NCBI GenBank assembly: GCA_963675555.1
Contig: OY776676.1
Location: 108,210,354 to 108,274,353, forward strand
Reading direction: 5' to 3'
DNA: 64,000 bases
Origin: Leptura quadrifasciata
Lineage: Eukaryota; Arthropoda; Insecta; Coleoptera; Cerambycidae
Part shown: piece by piece, positions 1-11,769 of the stretch
How positions within the stretch are numbered: position 1 is the stretch's first letter
How the letters are laid out: each line of letters begins with the position of its first letter
Notes under the pieces: generated by a model
What the model was told of the DNA's origin: nothing
Databases searched by the model: none
What the model saw: only the letters and a program-made list of their open reading frames with translations
Position numbers and translations under genes: made by a program

Positions 1-866
1 TTGATAATAAGGGGGTAAAATAAGTTTTTTAGAACAAATCATTTCAAGAGAAAAAATAGTTATTATAAATTTTGTAGAGGACAAAAATCTTGGCAACTGT
101 TGTGTACATTTTTTTTGGTACTGTTAATAGTTATAGCGTCGTGAACGTTTAACAATTTCTCTTATTCTAGAAAATGCTTTGGCCGAGATTTCAAATGCTT
201 CATGGTAACGGATTACATTAATTTTTTTTTGATAACTTGATAGTCATTATAATGCGGAGATGACGAAGACGGAAATAGACTAGGAGGCATTGAATATCGA
301 CGAACTTGGACCATTGAACGAACTAAACAATAAATTGAATGGACCTACTGTTTTGTTATGGATAGACTCACTCACTAGGGACATCATGTTAAAAGGAAAA
401 GTGTCAATAATTTTACATCAATGTGGTGGGGAAATGACAAAAATAGAAAAATAGAAAAAAATTTAAATAATGGGGAATCGCCATTTAATTGTCATTTAAT
501 AATTAATTCCATATTTAGTAGATACATTTTTTTATAACTTGATATAAAAATTATTTGTTTCAGGTTACAAATAAAGAAACACTCGATTTATTTAAAAATT
601 TGCCACGTCAGCTTAGCCTCTTGGACATTTTTTCAGTTCTTCGGTCATAACATGGTCAATTTTGCTCATACAGCCAAAAGTAACAAAGCAACTTAAAGGT
701 AATTAAATGTATTAAATTCAATTAAAAATTAATTTCTCATAAAAACTTTTTTTTTAATTCTCGCTTCATCAGGAATGCAGATTTATTCTAAACAATTTTA
801 TTAGAACTTTGGGGTCTTGTATCCCAAAAACTGAGCAAATGTTATGGATACGGTTAACATATAATT
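1..866. other. AK5-like intron, no recognisable feature
   Basis: AT-rich non-coding sequence 3' of exon 3 of the minus-strand AK5-like gene. No coding similarity, terminal repeat or RNA gene was seen. Confidence 0.5.
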
Positions 867-902
867 TTAGTAAATAACAATAAATCCAGAGAAAATGCTT
901 AC

Positions 903-1190
903 ATGTTCTGTTTTCGTCGTAAATTTTTCCAAAGACATTTTTAAGTCTCTCGAGTTTAAAGTTAGGTCTTTCTTAAGAATGTCCTCATTGAATACATCTC
1001 CAGCTTTCTTCTGAGCTCGGTCTATTAAAAAGGATGCATCAGAGTAGAGATAGAGAATTAATGTAACGTTTCCAATTTCTTTCACAAACATTTCGGCTTG
1101 ATTTGGGTTTTTGGGAAAGTTGCTGATTACAAATCCTGTTTCGTTCAATGAATTTAGAAGAGCTTCTTTAATCAAGTCAAGAACAATATC
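903..1190 (-). CDS. AK5-like adenylate kinase, exon 3 (gene continues off left edge)
   Basis: 96 codons between an acceptor (..ATATAG at 1191-1192) and a donor (GTAAGC, 897-902). Both ends are in phase 0, matching the upstream exon end at 5756. The encoded stretch DIVLDLIKEALLNS aligns with the AK1 helix VVLDLLKEAILKA, and SNFPKNPNQAEMF stands where active AKs have DGYPRE. The LID region has no GRxDDN: RAQKKAGDVFNED follows the LIDR segment instead of the arginine-rich LID. The nucleotide-handling arginines of the family are therefore missing, which suggests a non-catalytic AK fold (inference). The 4.6-kb intron on its 5' side holds the long-TIR element E1. No stop codon is reached inside the window, so at least one further exon lies to the left. 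Confidence 0.75.
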
Positions 1191-3650
1191 CTATATTTAA
1201 TAAAAAAATAAATGTATACATATATATGCAAAGCTATGAAATAACTGTTAAATAAAGTTTAATGTTGGGGTTATTTTGTCCGAAGGTACTTCAAACTGCA
1301 TATTCGAAGTACCTGAAGGTGCCATATAATTTCTAATTTATACAACTCTACAGCATGATGATAAATCATAGGTATAAAAAAAAAGAAAAGCCGACCCGAA
1401 ATTGCAAAGAATATGATCAAATGTTATTAAGAATATTTCACAAGGCATAATGTCGATATGTATCGCTGCCAGCACGTTCAATATTACGAAATTAACATTG
1501 CGCGTTAGAGTTGCAATTTGTGATTATTAAACATCAACAAAATAAGAATGTTAAATACGCCACACGTCAGGTGTATTTTCTCCAAAAGAAGAAATTGACT
1601 TGGAAGTTTATATGGAGGATTCATATTGATTGACTCATACTGATTCAATACAGAACGGTCAGCAGTTTATGATTATGCGTGTAAATTTAAAAAATACCCT
1701 AGAACGGGACAAAAACAGCATGCGTTTATTTAAGACGTTATCCAAACTTTTCCTATTGTAAAGCCGAAAACATTTATATCACAAGAGCTTCATCCTTTAA
1801 TATGTCAAATGATGATTTATTTTTTATAAAATTATGCGGTCATGCAAAATACAAGTTTACTGCTTATTGAACCTGGAATACTGACGATACCAGATTCTCC
1901 TGTTCTCCAAGCCCTGAATTGTAGAAAAAGACACAAAGGGTGTGAGACAATGCGTTTCAGCTGAAAGAAGCGTACTAGCCTAGTTTCTATATTATGTGGG
2001 ATAATTTGAGCAATCGGAAACAACATTCCTCTTCTATATACATTTCCACGCGTCCACTTGAAATACCTGTTTTTGAATGATTCTGTTCAGACACAATCAG
2101 CTTTGCTGAAAATTCATGATGGATGCCTTCCAAAATATTTTTAAAGTTATTATATATACAAACGTATACACATTATAACACTACCTATACCTCTCTGGTA
2201 TTAATGAATAACCTCGGGATTCATCATGTAACTATTAAGTAATGCCATATCCCACGCCTGAGATAATTGATTTGTTACCTTTTCATCCACACTGCACTCA
2301 TTGTAGGCAACCTCTAAGCAAAGGAGTATCTGATCCATTTAGAAATGGACGTCTCTTTTGAATATTTTATATTGAAAATCCTGGAAAACCGATATCTATT
2401 TATAGTATCGTAAGACCTTTCTAACAGATATAATAATAATAAGTAGTTTTAATAGTATAGGTCTATAACCCATTAACTTAAGTGTTTTTATAGATGATGA
2501 TTTTGTGGAAGCATATTTCACAGTTTCTGATACCACTACTAATACCGGCCCCAATGGCGGTTCTTTAAAATCAGTAGAAGTCTGTGTACACAGATATTGA
2601 AGAGGTAAATAAGTCGCTATTAAATTAAATTATTATTGGGGTTATTTAAACCTAAAATTAATATATCTGTACTATCTGTAAGGGGATACCCACAGACTTC
2701 AATGAGAAACAAAAACTGAATATCTCACTAGGAAAATCAAGGATTTACATTAGGTTACCCAAGAAGAAGTTTCAGAAGTTGGGAAATATAAAGAGCTTAA
2801 AGTTAGAAAAAAACACGAAAGAAAAGTGATGGCGGATAAACCTAATCCAATAAAAACTAATGAAATTTCAGAAAGAGGAAAAAAGAAGTCTATGAAGAGC
2901 AAAACATTACTTCGTCAAATTTCGAAGTCGAATTGTCTCATATTATTGTGAAACTAGTAAATTTTATGACAACTCATCGGACTCGGATATAGATAAGGAA
3001 TCCGATAAATTGAAAGTATATTTCTAAACGATGAAGAACTCATCCGTATATTTGTTGGAAGAATCTTTAATTAAAAGAAGAACTCTACAATATCTCGGCA
3101 GAATAAGGCAAATACGTATGAAGCAAATACAATACGTGGTTCAATTTTTAGGATAATACAATGATTTTCATTTTTCTAATTTAGAAGATATTTCCGTTAT
3201 ATCCAGACAAGATGTAGTTGTAAAACTATTTAGGCCCGCCACTACAGCAAGAACCTAAAGAATGTCAGCCACTTTGGAATTCAGCACCCATTTTCCGGAT
3301 GTAGTGTTCAATAAAAATATTTGATTTTGGGAACCATATTTTTCATAAAATATGCAAAAAACTGGATCTTTAAATTCTATTGCCTTGTCTGAAACTTCCT
3401 AAAGCATCCGTCATAGAGCAAATCCGTAGGATTTCAGAAAATAGTTAATACTAAACGATTACATAATTTGCCATAAATCTCTGTCGAAATGTTAAAATCA
3501 TCTGTAAGTTGACACTAAAGTTTTATCTAGGTATATAGTAAGAATTAATAAGCGATCTAATATCAATGCTAAACATAGAAAACATTAAAATCTGTAACAA
3601 TTCCAGAAATTCCACTGGTATCTTACCAATTTTCGTTCTTTACAATTAGA
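1191..3650. other. AK5-like intron, left of E1
   Basis: Intronic AT-rich DNA. Around 3155-3320 (+) a short stretch could be a decayed TE reading frame (DISVISRQDVVVKLFRPATT in one frame), but it is too short and broken to name. Nothing else supported. Confidence 0.35.
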
Positions 3651-3651
3651 C

Positions 3652-5416
3652 CAGACGTCAGGGTTTTTTTATTATAAAAATTCCTATGGAAGCTTTTTTT
3701 CTTTTATCGCTTCTTTATATGTTTAGAAAGAGATTTATTGAAAATGCCCCCTCCAATTCGCTCCGAAACATATTGTTTAAATAATTGAAAGGGGAAATTT
3801 TAACGTTTTTTTAAATATCTCTGAAAATATCAATAATAGGACAAAAAATCAAGAATCTAAATTTATTCTCCACTAAATTCTACATAAAGAAGGGCTCGGC
3901 ATTTTTTTCGATTAGTGTAATAGTTTTGAAGATAGAACCGTGGGGAGGAGAGAGTTGCGGGTCACATCAGCGTAAAAGAGCAAACAGTTGAAATTAATAT
4001 GAATGTGGTAGTTAAAGAATTTAAGACACGAATTCTGGTGAAATAATTGAAATGATTGTTTATTCAGAATTATGCTACATATTATATTTATTGTTATTCA
4101 TACAACAATTCTCCTCCTTTTGCGTTTAGGTTGGTTCCCAAGACCGAGTTGCTCTCCTATTTCTGGTTCCCTGATTTCTTGATGTTCCTTGGTTCCTTCA
4201 ATCCCTCCAATCTCTTCAGGTTCTGCAGTCTCTTCAGCTTCATCCGTCCCTTCGTCATCTTCATTTGATATTTCAACATTAAAAAACTCCCCGAGATCGA
4301 TGTCAATATGTTCATCAATATCTTCTTCAATGCCAATTCTGAGTACTTTGACATTGGAGCAAGTTTGACCTTCGCAATGGGAACAGTTGATGAAACATTT
4401 CAGTTCATGTTTACGGCGCCCGTAGTTTCCTTTGCATCCACTTCGACAACTACAAGATATTATTTTCAGCAATGCTGGTGGTGCAGCTCCTTTTTCAGTG
4501 GTTACTTGGAGTAAACCGTTTAGAGTCCGTTTCCACCCCCATTCAGTTGTTTTCAAATCACCCCATCTTTGTATTTGATGGTACACTCTGTATGCATGTT
4601 GTCATACTGCTGCACGAATAGGTTATAAAGAACGAAGGTTGTATGAATTTTTAGCTACTGCTTTTTTGAAGCACAAAAATCTCCATTCATCCAAGGAATC
4701 TTTCTTTTGAGCTCCATACAGAGCAGTAATAAATTTTTCTGCAGCAGTTTCCAGGAAGTCGGGATGAGAATCTTTGGAGAGACATTGTCCAACTATTGTC
4801 CTGAATTCTTCTCCAGTAAATTGATAAATTTCATTTTCCCCATTCCGAAGAATGCAGAAGTGGTATTACAACCACTGAAAGCATGAATAACTAGGATAAA
4901 TTTTCTGATTGATGGGTACTTGAAACTGCCGGTCCTATATAGCCTTTGCTCAGTTCTTCCTCTAATAGGTTTCAGAAAGTAAATATTAGAATCTAAGGAA
5001 TTACTAAAATGTCTATATCTTCTCCCACAATTATAACTACATCGTAGTTGGCAGAGGTCTCTATTGCAGTAGTGGCTAGCAGCGAGGCACGCGAGAGGAG
5101 TCAGGCGCGCTCCTTCGCATGGTTCTATCTTCAAAACTATTACACCAATCGAAAAAAAAATGTAGAGCCCTTTTTTATGTAGAATTTAGTGGAGAATACT
5201 ATTCTTGATATTTTTGTCCTATTATTGATATTTTCAGAGATATTTAAAAAAAACTTTAAAATTTCCTCTTTCAATTGTTTAAAAATTATGTTTCGGACCG
5301 AACTGGAGGGAGCATTTTCAATAAATTTCTTTCTAAACATAAAAAGACGCGATAGAAGAAAAAAAACTTCCTTAGGAATTATTTTCTCAATCCGGGGATA
5401 TTCAACCACTGACGCC
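3652..5416 (-). mobile_element. E1: long-TIR element with PIN-like/CXC gene remnant
   Basis: About 1.77 kb. Segments 3663-3960 (+) and 5110-5415 (read as reverse complement) are imperfect inverted repeats of roughly 300 bp. Both contain runs such as ATGTTTAGAAAGA, ATTGAAAATGC and AATATCTCTGAAAATATCA. TAGAC flanks both sides (3647-3651 and 5417-5421) as a possible 5-bp target duplication. A pseudogene on the minus strand lies between the repeats. The layout matches E2 (20405-22494). It sits in the AK5-like intron. The transposase superfamily is not identified; no DDE catalytic domain was recognised inside. Confidence 0.65.
4098..5115 (-). pseudogene. PIN-like nuclease / CXC finger protein remnant (in E1)
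   Basis: Read from 5115 down, with frameshifts. An acid motif VVIIVGEDIDILVI sits near 5050 in one frame. Then NIYFLKPIRGRTEQRLY and VIHAFSGCNTTSAFFGMGK (4793-5000) follow, then FLETAAEKFITALYGAQKK in a shifted frame (about 4620-4760). Then come YHQIQRWGDLKTTEWGWKR and a cysteine cluster SCSCRSGCKGNYGRRKHELK followed by CFINCSHCEGQTC (4098-4586), and an acidic tail. The acid motif plus the GC[ND]TTSAF..GK element recalls PIN/FEN-type nucleases, and the cysteine cluster recalls CXC (tesmin/TSO1-like) fingers. The same module order is common in multicopy uncharacterised metazoan proteins. At least two frameshifts make it non-functional. Function is inferred from motifs only. Confidence 0.6.
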
Positions 5417-5755
5417 TAGACTCAATATCTAATTATTTAGAATATGGCAGCAATTTAAACAAAAATGTTTCAATTCGTCGATGATATGTTTATTTATACT
5501 GAATGTCGAATATTTGAACAATGCATCATATATGGAAAGTAAATCTATGATAAACTTAAAAAGTAACAGTCAGTAGACATTTAAAAAGTAAAAATAGTTA
5601 TATTTATTCCAAAACAAGCCACTAATTTATCGCAAATTTGCACGTTTTATAAAAGTGCATATATTAATTAATATTATATTGTTTGAGATTCACATAACTT
5701 ATTAGGTACATGAGGAAGATGCAATGACGCAATATTCTAAAAAATATTATCTTAC

Positions 5756-5995
5756 GTCAGGTATCTTTTTCTTCGAATTTAATGCCTCTTTAACCATTAC
5801 CCCTCTATCCGTATCTTTTTTAGATTCGTCTCGTAATAACTGCGTAACGTTAATGTGATCATAGTTAAATGTATCTTTGATTAAATTTCCGTGAGTTACT
5901 TTTCCTGCATTTGGTTGTCCAGCCAACCAAATTACTGGTAAATTCCTATTTTTCCAAGGTGTCATATCGTATTCCAGTTTTTCTATAGATGGAAC
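5756..5995 (-). CDS. AK5-like adenylate kinase, exon 2 (degenerate P-loop)
   Basis: 80 codons bounded by an acceptor (AATAG, AG at 5996-5997) and a donor (GTAAG, 5751-5755), both phase 0. The encoded NLPVIWLAGQPNAGKVTHG corresponds to the AK nucleotide-binding loop. AK1 itself has GGPGSGKGTQ, and the GKVTH form is what I recall from insect AK5-like proteins. The invariant Lys and Thr are kept, but the second, fourth and fifth loop positions are changed (Q, N, A). VTQLLRDES corresponds to the GDLLRAE segment of AK1, without its Gly-Asp. The exon joins exon 1 in frame (..SCITK then VPSIEKLEYDMTPW). It is an AK-family protein in a subgroup that may bind but not turn over nucleotide. The intron positions differ from AK1 in this window, so the two genes are old paralogues, not a recent copy. 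Confidence 0.8.
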
Positions 5996-6048
5996 CTATT
6001 AATTGCACATTTAAAATTTGAAATAACACAAGCTACATATATACTCAC

Positions 6049-6078
6049 TTTTGTTATGCAAGAAACTGCCAGACCCAT
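6049..6078 (-). CDS. AK5-like adenylate kinase, first coding exon
   Basis: ATG at 6076-6078 opens a ten-codon exon (MGLAVSCITK) ending at a GTGAGT donor (6043-6048). It splices in phase 0 to exon 2. The start was chosen because it is the only ATG upstream of a good donor in the right phase. Insect AK5-like proteins, as far as I know them, also start with a short MG-led exon before LEYD..PW. Met-Gly followed by Ser at position 6 and Cys at 7 fits the N-myristoylation plus palmitoylation pattern, so membrane attachment is plausible (inference). Confidence 0.65.
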
Positions 6079-6079
6079 T

Positions 6080-7944
6080 TTGATTTATCTTATAATTTTT
6101 TGTCAAATCCACCAAAAATTAAAATAGACACAGTATCATAAAATATTAATAACACACAACATAGAAAGAAAATAACACTGACAATGACATTTTTTGAAAC
6201 TGTTATATCATAGCAATCTACGTAACAGTACTGTTGAAAACTTGAATTATAGATAAACAATTTTCAATTCAATTCAATACAACTTTATTATTTTTCACAT
6301 GTAACCAGTGCATGGCTACGTGACCATTACAGTATCAGGCGGCACGGGTCTTGTTCGGCGAGTGCATAAATAAAACTTAAAGCCTAACTAAAAATGAAAA
6401 GAATGAAAACTTGACACTAATAAATTTGAGCGTACACTGACTTAATTTTGACTGCTAATACAGGAAAAATCTTAACGAAAAAACCTGTTCGAAGCAGCTG
6501 ATGCAAATTGCATCCCGTTGACCTAAAGTGTGATTGTCTAAGATTGTGGCCTAAATTAGATTGATAATTTGTAATCAAGAAGTAAGAATTTAGAAGAGGA
6601 AAAATCATAAACAAAATCGGACAAACATAAAACGAAGAAGTAGACAGGAAAGAGTTAAAAATTTAAAGGTTTGGAAGTTTCAAATGAGAGAGTTGTGTAA
6701 GACTAAGTTATAGAAGGTGAAAGGCCGACTAGAGAGGTTGCCGGAAGATGGGAAGCGTTTGGTAAGGTAGGCTGTGTTCAATTCGAAAGGGTGCGTTGTG
6801 CTTTTCAATTTATATCCTATTTCTAGTTAGCGGACTATTTTTAGGAGATTTCCTGTATGTAACCCGTTATTGGGGTTATGTTATTACAACGGGCATAGAG
6901 ATCTCTGAGGAAGGGGTATCTGTTTTTCATTGTCCTGACCGACGTGCTGCACCACATGCTGGTGCTGCGTGTTTGACTGCCAGTCTGATCACCATCGTAT
7001 ACAACAGTTTTTTATTCTGTTTGTTAAGTCTGTTACAGATATAGACTCTTGGACAGAGAATATACCGTCCGTACTGTCTCATTTACGTGGGAATTGAAAG
7101 TTAGTCGTTGGTCCAGTCTCCAAGTACTTCATACACCTGTCAATCGGAATTTGGTCACCCCTTATCGAAATCCGCGTTCAAACTTTGTGTTCGGTGAACC
7201 ATAATTTATCCACCGGTTATAATACGCCATGGCTTGGGCCATGTTCGCTGTTTGGGCGTTATGTGAATATGCGTACATGGCGGTCTCGTCAGCGTTGATA
7301 GTTTGTTATTCACTCGCACTTGCAGGAACCTACCTGATAGATAACAATAGGGGCTTTTATTTTAAATATTTTTAGGACATTATGGGAACATGTGGACAAA
7401 TGATATTTATTTGAAAGAGGGAGTTACGGTTATATTATGATGTGGTGATAATTACTTGACGCTTAATTTAAGCTTGTTTCTACAACCGTTTTTGTTCAAC
7501 TTGACCTGCGGGCATGTGCTATCCCATAGGACTTTTAATGGTGCTAGTGTGGGAAGTGTATATATTTTTTTATCTTGGAGGGCAGAATAAAAATTTATAG
7601 GGTAATGAGCTGTAAAATTGGATATCCTCCTATTCTTTTCTAAAAGATTGGACTGTAAGCTACTGATTAATATTTGTTTTTATAAATAGCTGAGCGGTGT
7701 CAAAACTGGCCCAATTCAGAGTCAAATGACGACACGGCTGGGAGAAGCACTGGGGCGTGTTCGGGAGTGGATTATAGGTCCCAGGTCCTCGTATTATGGA
7801 AGCGGGATCTGCAAATCTTAGACCCGTATTATGAAGATCTGGGAAAATGGGTAAGAGGATGGAGCCAATACTGATAAACTTTAAGATTACGCATGGAATA
7901 AAGTGAACCTCTTAGTTTTATGTGGCAATTTGCCACCACTTTTC
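6080..7944. other. Region upstream of the AK5-like gene, possible LINE 3' end
   Basis: Near 6264-6284 (minus-strand sense) the sequence reads as a tail with repeats of TTGAA, typical of some LINE 3' ends, so the DNA to the right may be a decayed LINE 3' region. No RT coding similarity was found. An 82-codon open frame at 6796-7044 (+) has hydrophobic segments but matches nothing I recognise and was not called. Confidence 0.3.
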
Positions 7945-8375
7945 ATAGCATCACGTGAGCAATAATTAATAGATCAGTCGACTTACGTGTAAGGAAGAAT
8001 GGATCTTAATTATATGAGCAGTCTCGTCGAAGGATTGTAACAACATGTAGTTGTAGCTTGCTGCACGAATCGTACGACGTTTAAAGATTAAAATTTTTGA
8101 ATCCTAATCTGTGTGCATGGCTACCCAGTTCGCCTCTGTATACACTCCCACCCCGCAGCCGTTGTTCATCACATACATCACTGATTTAAAGTATTTTAAG
8201 TTTAGATTACTTTTATCACGGGTTGAGATTTTACTTTCTGGGAGGGTTGTTATAATCCTTCAACGAAACTGCTGATATAATTCAGATCATTTTTCCTTAC
8301 AGGTAAGTCGACTGATCTGTTAATTATATTTCGCAGTCTCGCCTGGAATTATAACACCATGTAGATGTTTAAAGG
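7945..8375. repeat. Inverted-repeat block, left arm
   Basis: Part 8010-8190 is nearly identical, in inverse orientation, to 13015-13225 (shared pieces include TTGTAGCTTGCTGCACGAAT and TGTATACACTCCCACC). In addition 7960-8060 and 8235-8335 are inverted copies of each other (CAGTCGACTTAC and GTAAGTCGACTG), so this block folds on itself. Together with the right arm it frames the satellite array between 9.5 and 12.96 kb. Confidence 0.6.
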
Positions 8376-9269
8376 ACTATGCAATCTAAATTTAACCTCG
8401 TATTTATGTATTGTTTTCATGTTATTAATATCTAAATAATACCTCCCCACAAATATTTGATTAACACTTTCTAATGCTATCCAAACAGTCTTCAAATTTC
8501 CGATACATAATTAAATATAATATTATAATACTTTATAACTTATACTAGTTACTAATACTACGGCCAGTTTTCCAATGCCATGTATCAAAATTATTAACTC
8601 CCTGGCCAACAAATTGCCAACAAAACTCAACGAAACAAAGTAGATTGCACTATAAATATCCTGTATAAAACTTTGTATCAATTCCACATGCCTTTAACAC
8701 ATTCTTAATCCACTCATTTAATGCTTGAGTAGATGTAGTGCATATTGGCTTTTTTATTGTTTAAATAAGGCTATTTTTGCAGTCCATGTCAGTTTCTGAT
8801 AAATAATTAAAAATAAAATTCACGTCAAGCAAAGATTGGGAATATCCCTAACATAAGGTAAAATAAGTATTCGCTGCCGTCTACCTTTGCCAGTATTATT
8901 CCTGACCTTTATAATTCTTTGAATACGATTTTCCAACTGTTAGAGCACTTTTTTAAATTATTATTATTAACTGAATTTTACAGAATTAGATTCTTACAAG
9001 AACCCAGACATTAATAATTTTCTTTAACGCTTTGAATATTAACACAACAAGTGGAAATGCATAAAATAACATGTTACGTTGCCCAGATTTAAGACTTACT
9101 AAACGGTATGAACACAACAAAATTCTGAATCAGCTCTCCACGAAACATAATCTGCACATTTTGCATTTAGTTTTGTAGCATATAGGTCCACTAAAGTACA
9201 TAAAATTTGTTGCAACTAGCTTCAAAAAAACTAGTGGGTAACTCATCTTAGTTTGACTACTCTATATAT
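8376..9269. other. Non-coding spacer between inverted repeat and hairpin MITE
   Basis: AT-rich, no coding similarity, no repeat match found elsewhere in the window. Confidence 0.4.
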
Positions 9270-9480
9270 AGTCTAGTATAATTTAACTTGGCGTGTGTAT
9301 GTATGAGATAATATTTCCGTACGATTTCATTTTCTCTCATATTGTACACAAAGTTAAAGCAATAGTCCAGAAACATTGTCTACGTGGACAATATTTCTGG
9401 ATCTACAATATGGGAGAAAATGAAATCGTACGGACATATTAACTCATACATACACACGCCAAGTTAAAGTATACTAGACT
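9270..9480. mobile_element. Palindromic MITE (hairpin), 211 bp
   Basis: The ends AGTCTAGTAT and ATACTAGACT are perfect inverses. The arms (GGCGTGTGTATGTATGAG.., CCGTACGATTTCATTTTCTC..) remain nearly complementary almost to the centre at about 9375. It has no coding capacity. Flanks are CTATATAT on the left and CTATATCC on the right, so the target duplication is unclear. It sits at the left edge of the satellite array. Confidence 0.7.
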
Positions 9481-9698
9481 CTATATCCTATAATAATTAT
9501 TAGCCTACATTCATGGCACGCCATATGTAGGCCACTACCCATTACTTCGTATGTTTAGATTTACTTAAAATTGTTACGTACTTCCATTTGTTTGATATAT
9601 TAATAATTTCATTGAAAGGAAAAACCATATTAACGGCCTTTTACCATATTAATGCATATCAATTTTTTTAGCTTAATTATTTAAATATGTTCCAATTT

Positions 9699-11769
9699 TA
9701 TTATTATTATTATTATTATTAGCCGTTACTCGAGTCCGAGTATAAAAATGTTACAGTCGATAAATTGTGTACAATAAAAAACAAGTAAAAGGTGTAGTCT
9801 ATTGTAATTCCCATTCATCTACGGTGCACACGACTATGGCTATAGAGGCCAATTCGGGAGAGCACATGTCGACCGCAGTCAGGGCAAGCATAGACCTGGT
9901 AAGGTCTTGGATTCGGCCTTCTTGCAGCAACATTTCCTTGATAGCTGGCCACAACCCCTCGCCATTCGGTTCTGTCCGCTGCAAGTTGTTCCCATTGCTC
10001 GTCTGTAATACCGCAGGATTTTAGATTTTCATGGAGAGCGTCTTTGAACCTCTTTCGTTGACCGCCACGCCTTCTTCTACCGCTTAGCAATTCACCATAA
10101 AGTGTACATTTAGGAAGGCGGTTATCATGCATACGATGAACGTGACCTGCCCATCTTAGCCGAGCTCCTGAAATAAGCACCTCAATTGGAAGGCTGTTTG
10201 CTCTCCTGAGTACTTCCACGTTTGATATGTGATGGAACCAACGGATTTTCATCATACTTCTGAGGTGTCTTTGCTGATAACGTTCTAATTCTTTCACATG
10301 ACGACGGTAAGTGACCCAGCTTTCACATCCATATAGCAGTGTTGGAATGACAACTGCTCTGTAGACAGCCATTTTCGTTGAAAAAGCAAGGTCGTGGTTG
10401 TCAAATACTCTCTCTCTCTAAGTCCCCAGAGTGCTCTAGATGCAGCGTTAATTCTATTGCGAATCTCGCTGTCCATGTTTGCTTTGTCATTAACAACGTT
10501 GCCTAAGTAATTGAACTGATCCACCACTTCAAGAGAATTTCCGTTAAGTGTAATGTCTATTTGGTTCACTTGATGAGGAGTTGACATAATCTTAGTCTTT
10601 TCAATGTTGATTTTAAGTCCCAAGGAATCATAGCTCTGGGCATACACATCTAAAAGTTCTTGAAGCTCTTCCGGCGTAGAGGCTAAAAGTGCACAGTCAT
10701 CCGCATACTGGAGATCACAAATGAATCGTGTGCGTGTCTTCGTGAAAGCTCTAAAGCGCCCTATGTTAAAGAGACCGCCATCAAAACGGTATCTGAGACC
10801 TATTCCTCTTACTGTCAGTTTGTTGTCAACAATAATTGTTAGAGCAGTGGTAAACAAATTAAATAGTAGGGGTGCCAGGACACATCCCTGCCTAACTCCA
10901 GTGAGGGTTTGGAAAGGTTCGGTTGCCTCATTATTATACATAACCTGGGCGTTGTTGTTTGTATGTAGACTGCGACATACTTCCACAAATTTTCTAGGGA
11001 TACCTAAGCGGAACATAATTTTTCAGAGCACTTCCCTATCCACCGAGTCAAACGCCTTGGTTAAATCAATGAAGGCCATGTGAATTTCTCCTTGATGTTC
11101 GAGTGCTTTTTCTTGAAGCTGTTTAAGTGTGAAGATTAAATCCGATGTGCTTCGGTTTGGTCTAAAGCCACTCTGTGTTTCAGGAAGTAACTTTTCCATA
11201 ACAGGTGTTAGCCTATTTGCCATCGCTTTAGTGAGTATCTTCCCTCCAACAGCCAGGAGAGCTATACCCCTGTAATTTCCACAGTCCGCAGCGCTCCCTT
11301 TGTTTTTGAAGAGGTTGATTAAAAGTGTATCACGAAACTCCTGCGGAGCTTGACCACTTTCCCACACGACATCAAACAGTTTTTTGAGGTAGGGTATGAG
11401 CTCTGACGACACAGCTTTAAAGATCTCAGCTGGGAGTGAGTCGGCGCCGGGAGATTTGTTATTTTTTAGCTGCCCAATGGCGGTTAAGATCTCTTCCGTT
11501 GTTAGTGGTTTATCTAAGTCTTCGAAGGTGTCATATTGAGGGATAAGATTTATAATATCGTGATCGGCTTGACTTTGCTGGTTAAGAATGTTAGAGTAGT
11601 GTTCCTTCCATCGGGCTCTTATTTCCTGGTCTTCTTTGAGGAGATTTCCATTTAAATCTTTAATAGGGCACATATTATTCCGACTGGGGCCGTACACTGC
11701 TTTTACTCCTTGAAAGAAATTCCTGTAGTCGTGTGAATCGGCATACCTTTGAATTTCTCTGACCTTGCT
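9699..11769 (-). mobile_element. 5'-truncated APE-type LINE (same family as 42974-46465)
   Basis: 2071 bp, closely matching the 3' part of the full-length copy. Both start at their 3' end with (TAA)n and TAACGGC. The match stops at 11769, inside the coding region, as expected from incomplete reverse transcription. TGTTCCAATTT at 9688-9698 and 11770-11780 is an 11-bp target duplication. The insertion lies in a satellite monomer. Confidence 0.9.
9815..11697 (-). pseudogene. LINE reverse transcriptase, 5'-truncated and frameshifted
   Basis: Encodes the RT and C-terminal zinc-finger part of the LINE polyprotein. Catalytic blocks are present (AFIDLTKAFDSVD, GVRQGCVLAPLLF, QYADDCALL) and the protein ends CPDCGRHVLSRIGLYSHSRV. 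An extra CT in a (CT)n run near 10413 shifts the frame relative to the intact copy, and W is replaced by a stop at about 11022 (TTTTCAGAG against TTTTCCAGAG). The endonuclease domain is absent because of 5' truncation, so the copy is dead. Confidence 0.9.

Noticed and set aside
6796..7044. 82-codon frame with hydrophobic stretches
   Set aside because: No recognisable family, no splice or start context, and composition as expected by chance; left uncalled.
9270..9480. Hairpin as a host microRNA precursor
   Set aside because: Arms are near-perfect over almost the full 211 bp with inverted-repeat tips, the usual form of a MITE.
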